Assembly (NCBI RefSeq): GCF_011742145.1
Contig: NZ_JAAQQU010000103.1
Coordinates: forward strand, 4,891-68,890
Reading direction: 5' to 3'
From: Flavobacterium sp. J49
GTDB taxonomy: Bacteria > Bacteroidota > Bacteroidia > Flavobacteriales > Flavobacteriaceae
DNA length: 64,000 bases
Part shown: piece by piece, positions 1 through 8,607 of the stretch
How the letters are laid out: every line of letters begins with the position of its first letter
Numbering within the stretch: the first letter of the stretch is position 1
Translations under genes and position numbers: made by a program
The notes under the pieces: generated by a model
Databases searched by the model: none
What the model was told of the DNA's origin: nothing
What the model saw: only the letters and a program-made list of their open reading frames with translations

Positions 1-2451
1 ACGGTAACCCCAAACAATACTGCTGGAGTGGCATCGTCTTCGCCGACACTTTGTGTAAATACAACGCTAACCAACATAACACATTCAACTTCTGGCGCGA
101 CAGGAATAGGTGCAGCAACTGGTTTACCAGCAGGAGTTTCCGCTTCATGGGCATCAAATACGATCACCATTAGTGGTACCCCAACAGCATCAGGAACATT
201 TAATTATGCTATTCCATTAACTGGTGGTTGTGGTTCAGTAAATGCAATAGGAACGATTACAGTAAGCGCTTCACCTTCTGCCGGAACTTTGAGCGGTATA
301 GAAGCTATTTGTCTAAATGATGCTACTACTTTTGGTTCAACAATAACAGGAGGAACATGGTTTTCAAGTGATAATTCAATTGCCACAATTAATAGCACAA
401 CTGGAGTTGTAACAGGTGTTTCTGCCGGAACAGCAACGATGACATACACAGTCAGTGGAACAGGAGGTTGTTCTAATGTAACTGAAACAAGAATCGTTAC
501 AGTATCTCCTCTTTCTGTTGGAGGAGTGGTGTCAGGTTCTACAACTATTTGTTCGGAATCAACAGATGTATTGTTAACATTATCCGGTCAAATAGGACAA
601 GTTGTTCGTTGGGAAAGCGCTGTTAGTCCTTTTACTAATTGGATTCCAATAGCTCACACAGCTACTACATATAATAGTGGTCCTTTAACCCAAGAAACTA
701 AATTCAGAGCAGTTGTAAAAAGTGGTAATTGTACAGAAGTTTTTGCTGCTGAAGCCACACTATCTGTGAGTTCCACCACTTGGAACGGTACAGCATGGAC
801 TAACGGCGAACCAACTGCTTCTAAGTCAGTAATTATTTCTGGTAATTTTACTTCGCCAGGCACGAACAACACTCCTTATGATTTAAGAGCATGTAAACTT
901 ACAGTTACGAATAATGCTACAGTAGTTATTTCTTCAGGTGACAGTGTGACCTTGGATGGTGCTCTAACGGTTAATCCAGGCTGTTCAGTTACTTTTAATA
1001 GTAACGCTAACTTATTGCAAAACGGGACTACAAATGCCAATACGGGTTCCATCGTTGTCAAAAGAGACAGTGCGCCTATAAAACGTTTAGATTATACATT
1101 ATGGTCTTCTCCCGTAGGTTTACAACAATTACAGGCGTTTTCACCTAATACAGTATCCAATCGTTTTTATGATTATAATACAGACGCCAATCAGTATCAA
1201 ACAGTGGATCCGGTTGTGACCCATTTTACACCTTCCAAAGGATATTTGATTAGAGTAGCTAATAACCATCCCAATCAACCTACCCCATGGTTGGGGCAGT
1301 TCACGGGTGTTCCTAATAATGGAAATTACAGCATAAACTTGCAGAATTTTGGTCCGGGCAAACGGTATAATATGATAGGAAACCCATATCCCTCTCCTAT
1401 AGATGCAGATGTTTTTATAAGTAATAATATTGCTAACGGGTCTATAACAGGGACGTTATATTTTTGGAGAAAAACAAATGGAGGTACAAATGGAGGTTAT
1501 TGTACCTATAATTTAGGCGGATTTACCGGTAACGGAGAAAGTATATTAACCCTGCCTCAATATAACGAAAATTCGTCCAATGTGGTTCAAACCGGTCAAG
1601 GGTTCTTTGTAGAGGGCACAGGTTCCGGAACAGTTGTTTTTAATAATGAAATGCGTATCAATAACACAGTTAATCGATTTATGAGAAGCAATAATAATAT
1701 CAATAGTACAGTAGAAAGAAATCGTATTTGGTTAAATGTTACCGATACCGCCGGTTCGTTTGCACAGACCATGATTGCTTACATGACAGGAGCAACCCAA
1801 GGTGTTGACCAAGCAATAGATGGAAAATTAATTACGGATGGTGATGTTGCTTTAGGTTCTTTAATAGGAAATGAAACTTATGCCATTCAAGGGAGAGCAT
1901 TGCCTTTTGATGTAGCAGACGTAGTTCCTTTGAGTTTAAAAGTGATTACTCCCGGCGATTATACTATTGCCATAGATCGAGTTGATGGTTTGTTTGCTAA
2001 TAATGGTCAAATAATTTATTTAAGAGATAATACTACAGGAAATGTACATAATTTAAGTGAAGGGGGCTATACTTTTACTACAGCTTCAGGAACATTTGAT
2101 GCCAGATTTGAAGTTTTGTATCAAACTCCGTTAGCTGTCGTAACTCCTGTTTTTAACGAAAGTCAAGTGGTTATTTACAAAACAATAACCAATGAACTTT
2201 CTATTAATACCGGAAATATAGTAATGTCAAGTGTGAATGTATTTGATATAACCGGTAGGCTTTTAATTAGTGAAAAAAACATTAATGCTAGTCAGGTTTT
2301 GCTAAAATCAGGAATTACATCTGAGATTTTGGTATTTCAAATTACCTCAAATGATGGTTTAAAAGTGACTAAAAAGGTTTTGTTTCCTAAGACAGCCTTG
2401 AAGACAGATGTAAAAATGGTTGCTAAGATATTAATCGCCGAAGACGAGTAG
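1..2451 (+). CDS. T9SS type-C sorted surface protein, 5'-truncated by window edge
   Basis: The frame is open from base 1, so the N-terminus lies outside the window; 816 residues are visible. Visible parts are a putative-Ig/PKD-like segment (about 1-90), a Big_2-like Ig segment rich in Thr/Gly/Ser (about 90-165), and a C-terminal module starting near the WSSPV motif (about residue 370) that is shared with the next gene. It ends in a T9SS type-C-like sorting region (VFDITGRLL, then ITSNDGL and VTKKV). By family it should be exported through Sec and T9SS to the cell surface. Oddly, about 20 residues follow the usual KKV end, and they finish in KILIAEDE, the start of a response-regulator receiver domain. 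Function (adhesin or matrix protein) is inferred. Confidence 0.85.
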   Translation, partial: TVTPNNTAGVASSSPTLCVNTTLTNITHSTSGATGIGAATGLPAGVSASWASNTITISGTPTASGTFNYAIPLTGGCGSVNAIGTITVSASPSAGTLSGIEAICLNDATTFGSTITGGTWFSSDNSIATINSTTGVVTGVSAGTATMTYTVSGTGGCSNVTETRIVTVSPLSVGGVVSGSTTICSESTDVLLTLSGQIGQVVRWESAVSPFTNWIPIAHTATTYNSGPLTQETKFRAVVKSGNCTEVFAAEATLSVSSTTWNGTAWTNGEPTASKSVIISGNFTSPGTNNTPYDLRACKLTVTNNATVVISSGDSVTLDGALTVNPGCSVTFNSNANLLQNGTTNANTGSIVVKRDSAPIKRLDYTLWSSPVGLQQLQAFSPNTVSNRFYDYNTDANQYQTVDPVVTHFTPSKGYLIRVANNHPNQPTPWLGQFTGVPNNGNYSINLQNFGPGKRYNMIGNPYPSPIDADVFISNNIANGSITGTLYFWRKTNGGTNGGYCTYNLGGFTGNGESILTLPQYNENSSNVVQTGQGFFVEGTGSGTVVFNNEMRINNTVNRFMRSNNNINSTVERNRIWLNVTDTAGSFAQTMIAYMTGATQGVDQAIDGKLITDGDVALGSLIGNETYAIQGRALPFDVADVVPLSLKVITPGDYTIAIDRVDGLFANNGQIIYLRDNTTGNVHNLSEGGYTFTTASGTFDARFEVLYQTPLAVVTPVFNESQVVIYKTITNELSINTGNIVMSSVNVFDITGRLLISEKNINASQVLLKSGITSEILVFQITSNDGLKVTKKVLFPKTALKTDVKMVAKILIAEDE

Positions 2452-2487
2452 TAATTTTTTTATATAGTTCAACTAATTTAGTTGTAG

Positions 2488-2515
2488 TCCCTGTTCAAAA
2501 GACAGGGATTTTTTT
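2488..2515 (+). terminator. Intrinsic terminator after the first T9SS gene
   Basis: A 7-bp perfect stem TCCCTGT/ACAGGGA with a 7-nt loop is followed by a run of T. It lies 37 bp after the stop codon. Confidence 0.8.
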
Positions 2516-3011
2516 ATGGGTATAAGTTGCCATAAAGAAGAGAACAACAAAGAGTTCTTTGTTATATAAATCATTCGACTGAAATAGCACGGTTGTAAAT
2601 GCAAAAATGATTTTTGGCTACTCTGTGACTATAAATGGGGACGTCATTCATGCAATTCTTGTATTATTTCTATGGCTTTTGATAAAATGGGTTTAAAAAA
2701 AGATTTAACCGTTAAACTATTGATAATAACCGTTAAACGATTAAAAAATTCATTACAAATAAAAAAAACTGCATTTAATCTAAAAAAAAATAGCGTTTTT
2801 AGAAAACAATTTATTTCTTTGTGCGATAATAACTATAACAATTAATCGTTTTTAATAAGTTTAGTTTTACAGAAAAGCATCTTGGAAGTTTGTTATTATT
2901 TGTAAAAGGAGGATACTAAGCACAAGTATTTCAGAATAAACTTAAAGAAAATAATAATAATGGTAAGAGTTTTATTTATTAAGCCACATTCAAAAATAAT
3001 TTTAATTGATT
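2516..3011. other. 496-bp AT-rich intergenic region
   Basis: No convincing gene is seen. It contains the tandem AACCGTTAAAC repeats described separately and an AAAGGAGGA stretch (near 2906) that is not followed by a start codon at usable distance. A 29-codon open frame at 2607 encodes one hydrophobic segment but has nothing else to support it. Confidence 0.6.
2707..2738. promoter_or_regulatory. Tandem 11-bp direct repeat, possible LytTR-type binding site
   Basis: AACCGTTAAAC occurs at 2707-2717 and again, identical, at 2728-2738, 21 bp apart start to start (two helical turns). Paired ACnGTTAAG-like repeats about 21 bp apart are the known layout of LytTR-family response-regulator sites. The position, about 300 bp before the next T9SS gene, suggests an operator. 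The regulator is not identified. Confidence 0.45.
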
Positions 3012-6000
3012 ATGAAAAGATTTTTACCTCATTTAAATTCAAATACAAAGACAACAGTTCTTTTAAAGTCTAGCAAGAGAGCTTTGTTTATATTTTGCTT
3101 TTTTATGTTTTGGATAAGCACATTTGGGCAGACTGTTGTTTGGACAAATCCAATCAACGGGACAAATCCGGCTACGGCTAATCCGTACTCAACCGGTCAG
3201 ACTGCTAATGCTAATATTACAGTGAGTGGAATTGGTTTTTCATCACCTGCGCTAACAGGAGTAACATCAACAAACACTTATAATGTGGGAGACTGGACAA
3301 CCAGTGCATCAATCAATACAACTCAATATTTTTTCTTTACCATAACCCCTGCGACTGGTTATAAAGTCAGTATGAGCAGTTTTGTTTATACCGGAACTTC
3401 AGGAAGTAGAGCGCCTACTTCTTTTGCCTTCCGCTCTGATGCCAATGGGGATAGTTATTTAAACAATATTGGTACTCCAACAGCTGCAGGAACTACCATC
3501 AGTTTAACCGGGGCCAACTATCAAAATCTGACATCAGCGACCTCTTTTAGATTTTATGGATATAATTCCAGTGGGGGAAGCGCCAGTGCCAGAAGTTACG
3601 CAATTAATGATTTTACTTTTAATGGTAGCATATTGGGATCAGCCACCACTGCATTAGCTTTTGGTGCTGCTAATCCTTATGGTTCGGCACCTGTTCAGGG
3701 TTTTAAAGTGAATGGTTATGGATTAATCCCGGCGAATGGAGTTGTTACTATAAGTGGCTCTGCCAATTATGAAGTATCTACTACTTCAGCTCTTTCAGGA
3801 TTTGGACCAACAGCTACTTTAACCGCTACAGGAGGTAACATCTCAGGAGAAAATGTATGGGTTCGTTTAAAAGCAACAGCATCAGTAGGTACTTATAATG
3901 AAAATATTACTTTTGGTGGAGGCGGTGTTACCGGTATTACCATTGCTTGTAGTGGAACAGTTACAACAGCAAACCTAACCATCACAGCAGATAATGCCGA
4001 AAAATGTTTTGGCACTTCATATATTTTAGGAACTACTGCCTTTACAACAAGTGCATTACAGAATGGTGAAACGGTAGGAAGTGTAACTTTGTCAAGTACC
4101 GGTGCTATTTTAGGAGCAGCAGCAGGGTCATACGCAATAACTCCTTCAGTCGCTACGGGAGGAACATTTACAGCCTCAAATTACAATATTACCTACACTA
4201 ACGGAACATTGGTTGTTAATGCTTTGCCTGTTAGTCCTTTAGGAACAAATGGCAATATATGCAGTACAGGAACTGTGAGTTTGTCAGCTTCAGCTAATGT
4301 TGGAGAAGCGGTAGATTGGTACGATACTGCTATAGGCGGAACTTTACTACTTAGCAATTCTACTAATTATACAACTCCAAGTATTTCTTCAACCACAATT
4401 TATTATGCAGAGGCCAGAAATACAACTACAGGATGTGTTTCTGTTAACAGAACTCCGGTTACCGCAACGGTTTATAACGCTTTTGCACCAGGGTCAATAT
4501 TGACTTCGGGAGAAGTGGTTTGTTATAATGGAGATCCTATTTCAATTGGAAATGCAACTCCAGCGACTGGTGGAGATGAGACGATTACTTATGTATGGCA
4601 GGCAAATGGAGTGGATATTCCAAGTTCTAATGTTGCATCGTATAATCCTCCGGCTGGTTTGATTGTTAATACAACTTATACAAGATATGCCAAAGACAAT
4701 ACTTGTAACACGACCTTCACACTTTCTGGCGGAAGTTGGGTGGTTACACTGTCTAATGATAATACATGGACCGGTGGTGTAAGCACTGCATGGACAAATC
4801 CTGCCAACTGGTCTTGTGGAGTGGTTCCAGAAAACGTGTCAAATGTGACAATAGCATCGGCTGCTTTTTATCCTGAAATTTCATCTAACGTCAGTATCAA
4901 TACTCTAACATTGAATTCAGGAACAACATTAAAAGTAAATTCATTATATGATTTAACTGTAACGAATGCGATAGACAACAGCGGTACATTGACGGTTGAA
5001 AATAATGCCAATTTAATTCAGATAAATGATGTAGCCAACACGGGTTCAGGTGTAGCTGTGGTAAAAAGAAACAGCAGTGCAATCATGAGACTCGATTATA
5101 CTTTATGGTCTTCACCGGTAACAGGACAAGGTTTATATGCCTTTTCTCCCTTTACTTTTGCCAACCGTTTTTATACATATAATACAAGTTCAAATACCTA
5201 TAGTAGTGTTTCAGGATTTAATATTACTGGTTTAAATGGTGCAGGTGTAAACGGAATTGACAATAATAATGTCCAGTTTACAACGGGTCTTGGTTATCTG
5301 ATTCGTATGCCATACAACCATCCTACTGCTCCGGCAACATGGACAGGGACTTTTACAGGAACCCTTAATAACGGAACCAAAACGGTTGCATTGAACAATG
5401 CAGGTTCAGGGCTAAGGTATAATTTAGTAGGGAATCCTTATCCGTCACCAATAGACGCAATAGCCTTGGTTACAGATACTAATAACGCAGCCAATATAAC
5501 AGGGACTTTGTATTTTTTAAGAAAAACTAACGGTTCGTTAAACTCGAGTTACAGTACTTGGACACAAGGTGGATTTGTAACCAATGGCGGGACAGCTGTT
5601 TTTGACCCTAATGACGTTATTCAAACGGGACAAGGATTTTTTGTTGAGGCTACTGCTACCGGATCTACTTTGGAATTTAACAACTCTATGAGAATCAACG
5701 ATCACGCCAATCAATTTTTTAGAAATAACACCATTATCGAAAAGAACCGTATTTGGTTGAATGCAACAAATGCTACCGGTTTATATTCTCAAACGATGAT
5801 TGGATATATAACCAATGCAACTAATGGGATAGACAATTCAATAGATGGCAGATACCTTAGTGATGGTGATATTGCTTTGACTTCATTGATAGATACAACT
5901 CCTTATGCTATTCAAGGTAGGGCTTTGCCTTTTGACAATACTGACGTGGTTCCACTAAATTTCAGAGTAACCAATGCCGGTCAATATACTATTGCTATCG

Positions 6001-6410
6001 ATCATGTAGATGGTTTATTTGTAAATGGACAAGACGTTTTCTTGAGAGATAATTTATCATCAGTGGTACATAATTTAAATGCCGGAGGATATACCTTTAC
6101 TTCAGATGCAGGGACTTTTGCTTCCAGATTTGAGATTCTTTATCAGTTGCCATTAACAGTTGTATCGCCTGTGTTTAATGCTAATCAGGTTGTTGTTTAT
6201 AAAAACGGAGGTGATGATTTTGTAATCAATTCCGGTAACGTAATCATGGCTACTGTAAAAGTATTTGATATTAGAGGAAGATTGTTATTGGAAAAGAATG
6301 AAATTAATAATTCTGAAACTAGTATATCAGCAGGTCATAACAATGAAGTGTTGTTGATTCAAATCACATCTCAAGATGGTTTAGTAGTGACTAAGAAAGT
6401 AATCAGATAG
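3012..6410 (+). CDS. T9SS type-C sorted surface protein with MBG- and Ig-like domains
   Basis: This protein has 1132 residues from the ATG at 3012; an in-frame TTG two codons earlier is less likely. The N-terminus carries a long signal sequence (hydrophobic FIFCFFMFWISTFG, cleavage near residue 40). A Thr/Ser-rich beta region follows, then an MBG-like segment near residues 320-400 (ends YTNGTLVV), then an Ig-like segment with GNICSTG and YYAEARN. The C-terminal 430 residues are clearly paralogous to the preceding protein ([35 protein letters not shown]). It ends VFDIRGRLL...VTKKVIR, a normal type-C sorting end. Predicted to be secreted by T9SS and surface-attached; ligand unknown. Confidence 0.88.
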   Translation: MKRFLPHLNSNTKTTVLLKSSKRALFIFCFFMFWISTFGQTVVWTNPINGTNPATANPYSTGQTANANITVSGIGFSSPALTGVTSTNTYNVGDWTTSASINTTQYFFFTITPATGYKVSMSSFVYTGTSGSRAPTSFAFRSDANGDSYLNNIGTPTAAGTTISLTGANYQNLTSATSFRFYGYNSSGGSASARSYAINDFTFNGSILGSATTALAFGAANPYGSAPVQGFKVNGYGLIPANGVVTISGSANYEVSTTSALSGFGPTATLTATGGNISGENVWVRLKATASVGTYNENITFGGGGVTGITIACSGTVTTANLTITADNAEKCFGTSYILGTTAFTTSALQNGETVGSVTLSSTGAILGAAAGSYAITPSVATGGTFTASNYNITYTNGTLVVNALPVSPLGTNGNICSTGTVSLSASANVGEAVDWYDTAIGGTLLLSNSTNYTTPSISSTTIYYAEARNTTTGCVSVNRTPVTATVYNAFAPGSILTSGEVVCYNGDPISIGNATPATGGDETITYVWQANGVDIPSSNVASYNPPAGLIVNTTYTRYAKDNTCNTTFTLSGGSWVVTLSNDNTWTGGVSTAWTNPANWSCGVVPENVSNVTIASAAFYPEISSNVSINTLTLNSGTTLKVNSLYDLTVTNAIDNSGTLTVENNANLIQINDVANTGSGVAVVKRNSSAIMRLDYTLWSSPVTGQGLYAFSPFTFANRFYTYNTSSNTYSSVSGFNITGLNGAGVNGIDNNNVQFTTGLGYLIRMPYNHPTAPATWTGTFTGTLNNGTKTVALNNAGSGLRYNLVGNPYPSPIDAIALVTDTNNAANITGTLYFLRKTNGSLNSSYSTWTQGGFVTNGGTAVFDPNDVIQTGQGFFVEATATGSTLEFNNSMRINDHANQFFRNNTIIEKNRIWLNATNATGLYSQTMIGYITNATNGIDNSIDGRYLSDGDIALTSLIDTTPYAIQGRALPFDNTDVVPLNFRVTNAGQYTIAIDHVDGLFVNGQDVFLRDNLSSVVHNLNAGGYTFTSDAGTFASRFEILYQLPLTVVSPVFNANQVVVYKNGGDDFVINSGNVIMATVKVFDIRGRLLLEKNEINNSETSISAGHNNEVLLIQITSQDGLVVTKKVIR

Positions 6411-6429
6411 TGTTTTAAGATACTTATCC

Positions 6430-6468
6430 ATAAAAAAAATCCCGTCAAGAAATTGACGGGATTTTTTT
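6430..6468. terminator. Bidirectional intrinsic terminator
   Basis: The stem CCCGTCAA/TTGACGGG with a GAAA loop has an A-run before it and a T-run after it. It lies between the convergent T9SS gene (+) and small membrane peptide gene (-) and can serve both. Confidence 0.88.
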
Positions 6469-6489
6469 ATTTAATTCTTAAACTTCAAG

Positions 6490-6684
6490 TTAAACAGTTT
6501 TCTTCTTTTGTCTTAAGGTGTATAAAACAAATAAGATTCCCATAGTCGCTAACAAAATGAGTTTGGTGTCTATTGGTGCCGCTTGTGCATCACCACCTTC
6601 AGGTGGTTCGTCAATTTGGGCAAAAGCCGCAAAGTTTGTTAACAAAAGAGATAGTAAAAGACAGATTTTAGCGATATTTTTCAT
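6490..6684 (-). CDS. Small exported membrane peptide (64 aa)
   Basis: Start chosen at the internal ATG giving MKNIAKICLLLSLLLTN, a signal peptide ending AFAQ; the upstream in-frame extension is not signal-like. After cleavage there is a short acidic linker (DEPPEGGD), then APIDTK and one transmembrane helix (LILLATMGILFVLY), and a basic tail (RQKKK). The layout of export signal, short linker, TM and basic tail resembles small membrane peptides common in flavobacteria. It also superficially resembles sortase-like C-terminal anchors. Function unknown. It is convergent with the T9SS gene. Confidence 0.6.
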   Translation of the reverse strand: MKNIAKICLLLSLLLTNFAAFAQIDEPPEGGDAQAAPIDTKLILLATMGILFVLYTLRQKKKTV

Positions 6685-6762
6685 AAAAATTTTTATTCTG
6701 GGCGTAAATATAGTAATCATTTTCTAACATAAAAAAATATACTCTTAAATTTTAGAATCGAT

Positions 6763-8352
6763 TTATTCAAATTCTGACGTGAAATACAATTTGACATTAG
6801 GAAATTTACTCTGTGTCATTTGAATGGTAAATTCTGAATCGGCTAAAAAAACCAACTGTCCGTATTTATCGTACGCCAAGAATTTCTGTTTGATTCTTTT
6901 GAACTCTTTGAATTCCTCGCTTTTAGGATCGGTTGGTTTTACCCAACAAGCCTTGTGTACCGGGAAATTTTCGTAGCTGCATTTAGCACCGTATTCGTGT
7001 TCTAATCGGTATTGAATAACTTCATATTGGAGTGCTCCAACTGTGCCAATAACCTTTCTGTTGTTCATTTCTAAAGTAAACAACTGTGCCACACCTTCAT
7101 CCATCAATTGGTCAACACCTTTATCCAGCTGTTTCGCTTTTAACGGATCGGCATTATTGATGTACCTGAAATGCTCTGGTGAAAAACTCGGAATGCCTTT
7201 GAAACTCATCATTTCTCCTTCGGTCAAAGTATCACCGATTTTAAAGTTACCGGTATCGTGTAAACCCACAATGTCTCCGGGATAGGATATGTCAACAATT
7301 TCTTTTTTCTCCGCAAAAAAAGCATTCGGACTTGAGAATTTCAAGTTTTTGTTCAATCGTACGTGCGTGTAAGGCTTGTTTCTTTCAAAAGTGCCCGAAA
7401 CAATTTTGACAAATGCTAATCTGTCTCGGTGTTTTGGGTCCATATTGGCGTGTATTTTAAAGACAAAACCCGTCATCTTTTCTTCTTCGGGTTTAACCAA
7501 TCGGGTTTCTGATTCTTTGGGTCTTGGCGTAGGTGCAATTTCAACAAAACAATCTAATAACTCTCTTACACCAAAATTATTCAAGGCTGAACCAAAAAAT
7601 ACCGGTTGTAAAGTACCGTCCAAATAACTTTGTCTGTCAAATGCCGGATAAACTTCTGAAATTAATTCTAATTCTTCTCTAAGTTTCACTGCTGGTTTTT
7701 CACCTATTATTTTCTCTAATTCCGGGCTGTTAATGTCGGAAAAAGCGATGGTGTCTTCGATGTTTTTTCGACTGTCACCACTAAAAAGATTGATGTTTTG
7801 TTCCCAAATATTATAAATGCCTTGAAAGTCATAACCCATTCCGATAGGGAAACTCAAAGGGGTAACCGTTAATCCTAATTTTTGTTCGACTTCATCCATC
7901 AAATCAAAGGCATCTTTTCCTTCACGGTCTAATTTATTGATGAAAACAATGATTGGAATCTTGCGCATTCTACAAACTTCCACCAATTTCTCGGTTTGTT
8001 CTTCAACTCCTTTAGCCACGTCAATGACCACAATTACACTGTCAACGGCAGTCAAAGTTCTGAAAGTGTCTTCCGCAAAATCTTTGTGTCCGGGTGTATC
8101 TAAAATGTTGATTTTTTTGTCCTGATAATTAAAAGCCAAGACCGAAGTCGCCACCGAAATTCCTCTTTGACGCTCAATTTCCATAAAATCGGAAGTAGCG
8201 CCTTTTTTGATTTTATTATTCTTTACCGCACCGGCTTCTTGTATCGCACCTCCAAAAAGCAATAGCTTTTCAGTCAGTGTAGTCTTCCCGGCATCGGGGT
8301 GTGAGATAATACCAAAGGTTCTGCGGCGTTGTATTTCTTTTAAAAAACTCAT
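6763..8352 (-). CDS. prfC: Peptide chain release factor 3
   Basis: RF3 is a translational GTPase that recycles RF1/RF2 from the ribosome after termination. The start at 8352 (MSFLKEIQRRRTFGI) gives 529 aa, the length of E. coli RF3; an eight-codon upstream extension is less likely. G-domain motifs are clear: SHPDAGKT (about 17-24), the switch region RQRGISV, DTPGHKDF, and NKLDRE. Domain II and the RF3-type C-terminal domain follow (NNRKVIGTVGALQYEV). It stands alone and is divergent from the foldase cluster. A TAnnTTTG box lies at 8374-8381 on its strand. Confidence 0.96.
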   Translation of the reverse strand: MSFLKEIQRRRTFGIISHPDAGKTTLTEKLLLFGGAIQEAGAVKNNKIKKGATSDFMEIERQRGISVATSVLAFNYQDKKINILDTPGHKDFAEDTFRTLTAVDSVIVVIDVAKGVEEQTEKLVEVCRMRKIPIIVFINKLDREGKDAFDLMDEVEQKLGLTVTPLSFPIGMGYDFQGIYNIWEQNINLFSGDSRKNIEDTIAFSDINSPELEKIIGEKPAVKLREELELISEVYPAFDRQSYLDGTLQPVFFGSALNNFGVRELLDCFVEIAPTPRPKESETRLVKPEEEKMTGFVFKIHANMDPKHRDRLAFVKIVSGTFERNKPYTHVRLNKNLKFSSPNAFFAEKKEIVDISYPGDIVGLHDTGNFKIGDTLTEGEMMSFKGIPSFSPEHFRYINNADPLKAKQLDKGVDQLMDEGVAQLFTLEMNNRKVIGTVGALQYEVIQYRLEHEYGAKCSYENFPVHKACWVKPTDPKSEEFKEFKRIKQKFLAYDKYGQLVFLADSEFTIQMTQSKFPNVKLYFTSEFE

Positions 8353-8373
8353 GATTTTTTGATAAATGGTCTG

Positions 8374-8381
8374 CAAAAATA
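8374..8381 (-). promoter_or_regulatory. Candidate -7 box of prfC
   Basis: The minus strand reads TATTTTTG, matching the Bacteroidota -7 consensus TAnnTTTG, 21 bp before the prfC start. No clear TTG at the -33 spacing is seen. Confidence 0.4.
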
Positions 8382-8487
8382 CTATTATTTACCCATTATT
8401 TGGTCATGTATTTGAGGTCTGTTTTGATTAATGCAAAACAGGGTAATTTTTCTGTTAATAAATTTTTGTTAATAGTAGGCTCTATAC

Positions 8488-8517
8488 TTGTATAATGTGT
8501 TTGAATTGTTACTTTTG
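8488..8517 (+). promoter_or_regulatory. Promoter of the foldase operon (TTG-N19-TACTTTTG)
   Basis: TTG at 8488-8490, exactly 19 nt, then TACTTTTG at 8510-8517: a full match to the flavobacterial -33/-7 consensus. This places transcription start near 8524 and excludes the TTG at 8488 as a start codon for the following gene. Confidence 0.65.
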
Positions 8518-8607
8518 TTGATTGTTACTTCGATAAACCAAAGCTTTTTCGGCTTGTCGAAAAAAACAATATTAATTTGTAAATTTTTTAATAGAAATTA
8601 TAAAAAC

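Noticed and set aside
2607..2696. 29-codon ORF with a hydrophobic segment (HAILVLFLWLLIKWV)
   Set aside because: Very short, no promoter box and no neighbour logic; expected by chance in AT-rich DNA.
2906..2914. AAAGGAGGA, Shine-Dalgarno-like
   Set aside because: No start codon within usable distance, and genes here do not use Shine-Dalgarno sites.
8488..8607. N-terminal extension of the first foldase gene
   Set aside because: The TTG at 8488 is the -33 element of a consensus promoter, so the mRNA starts downstream of it.
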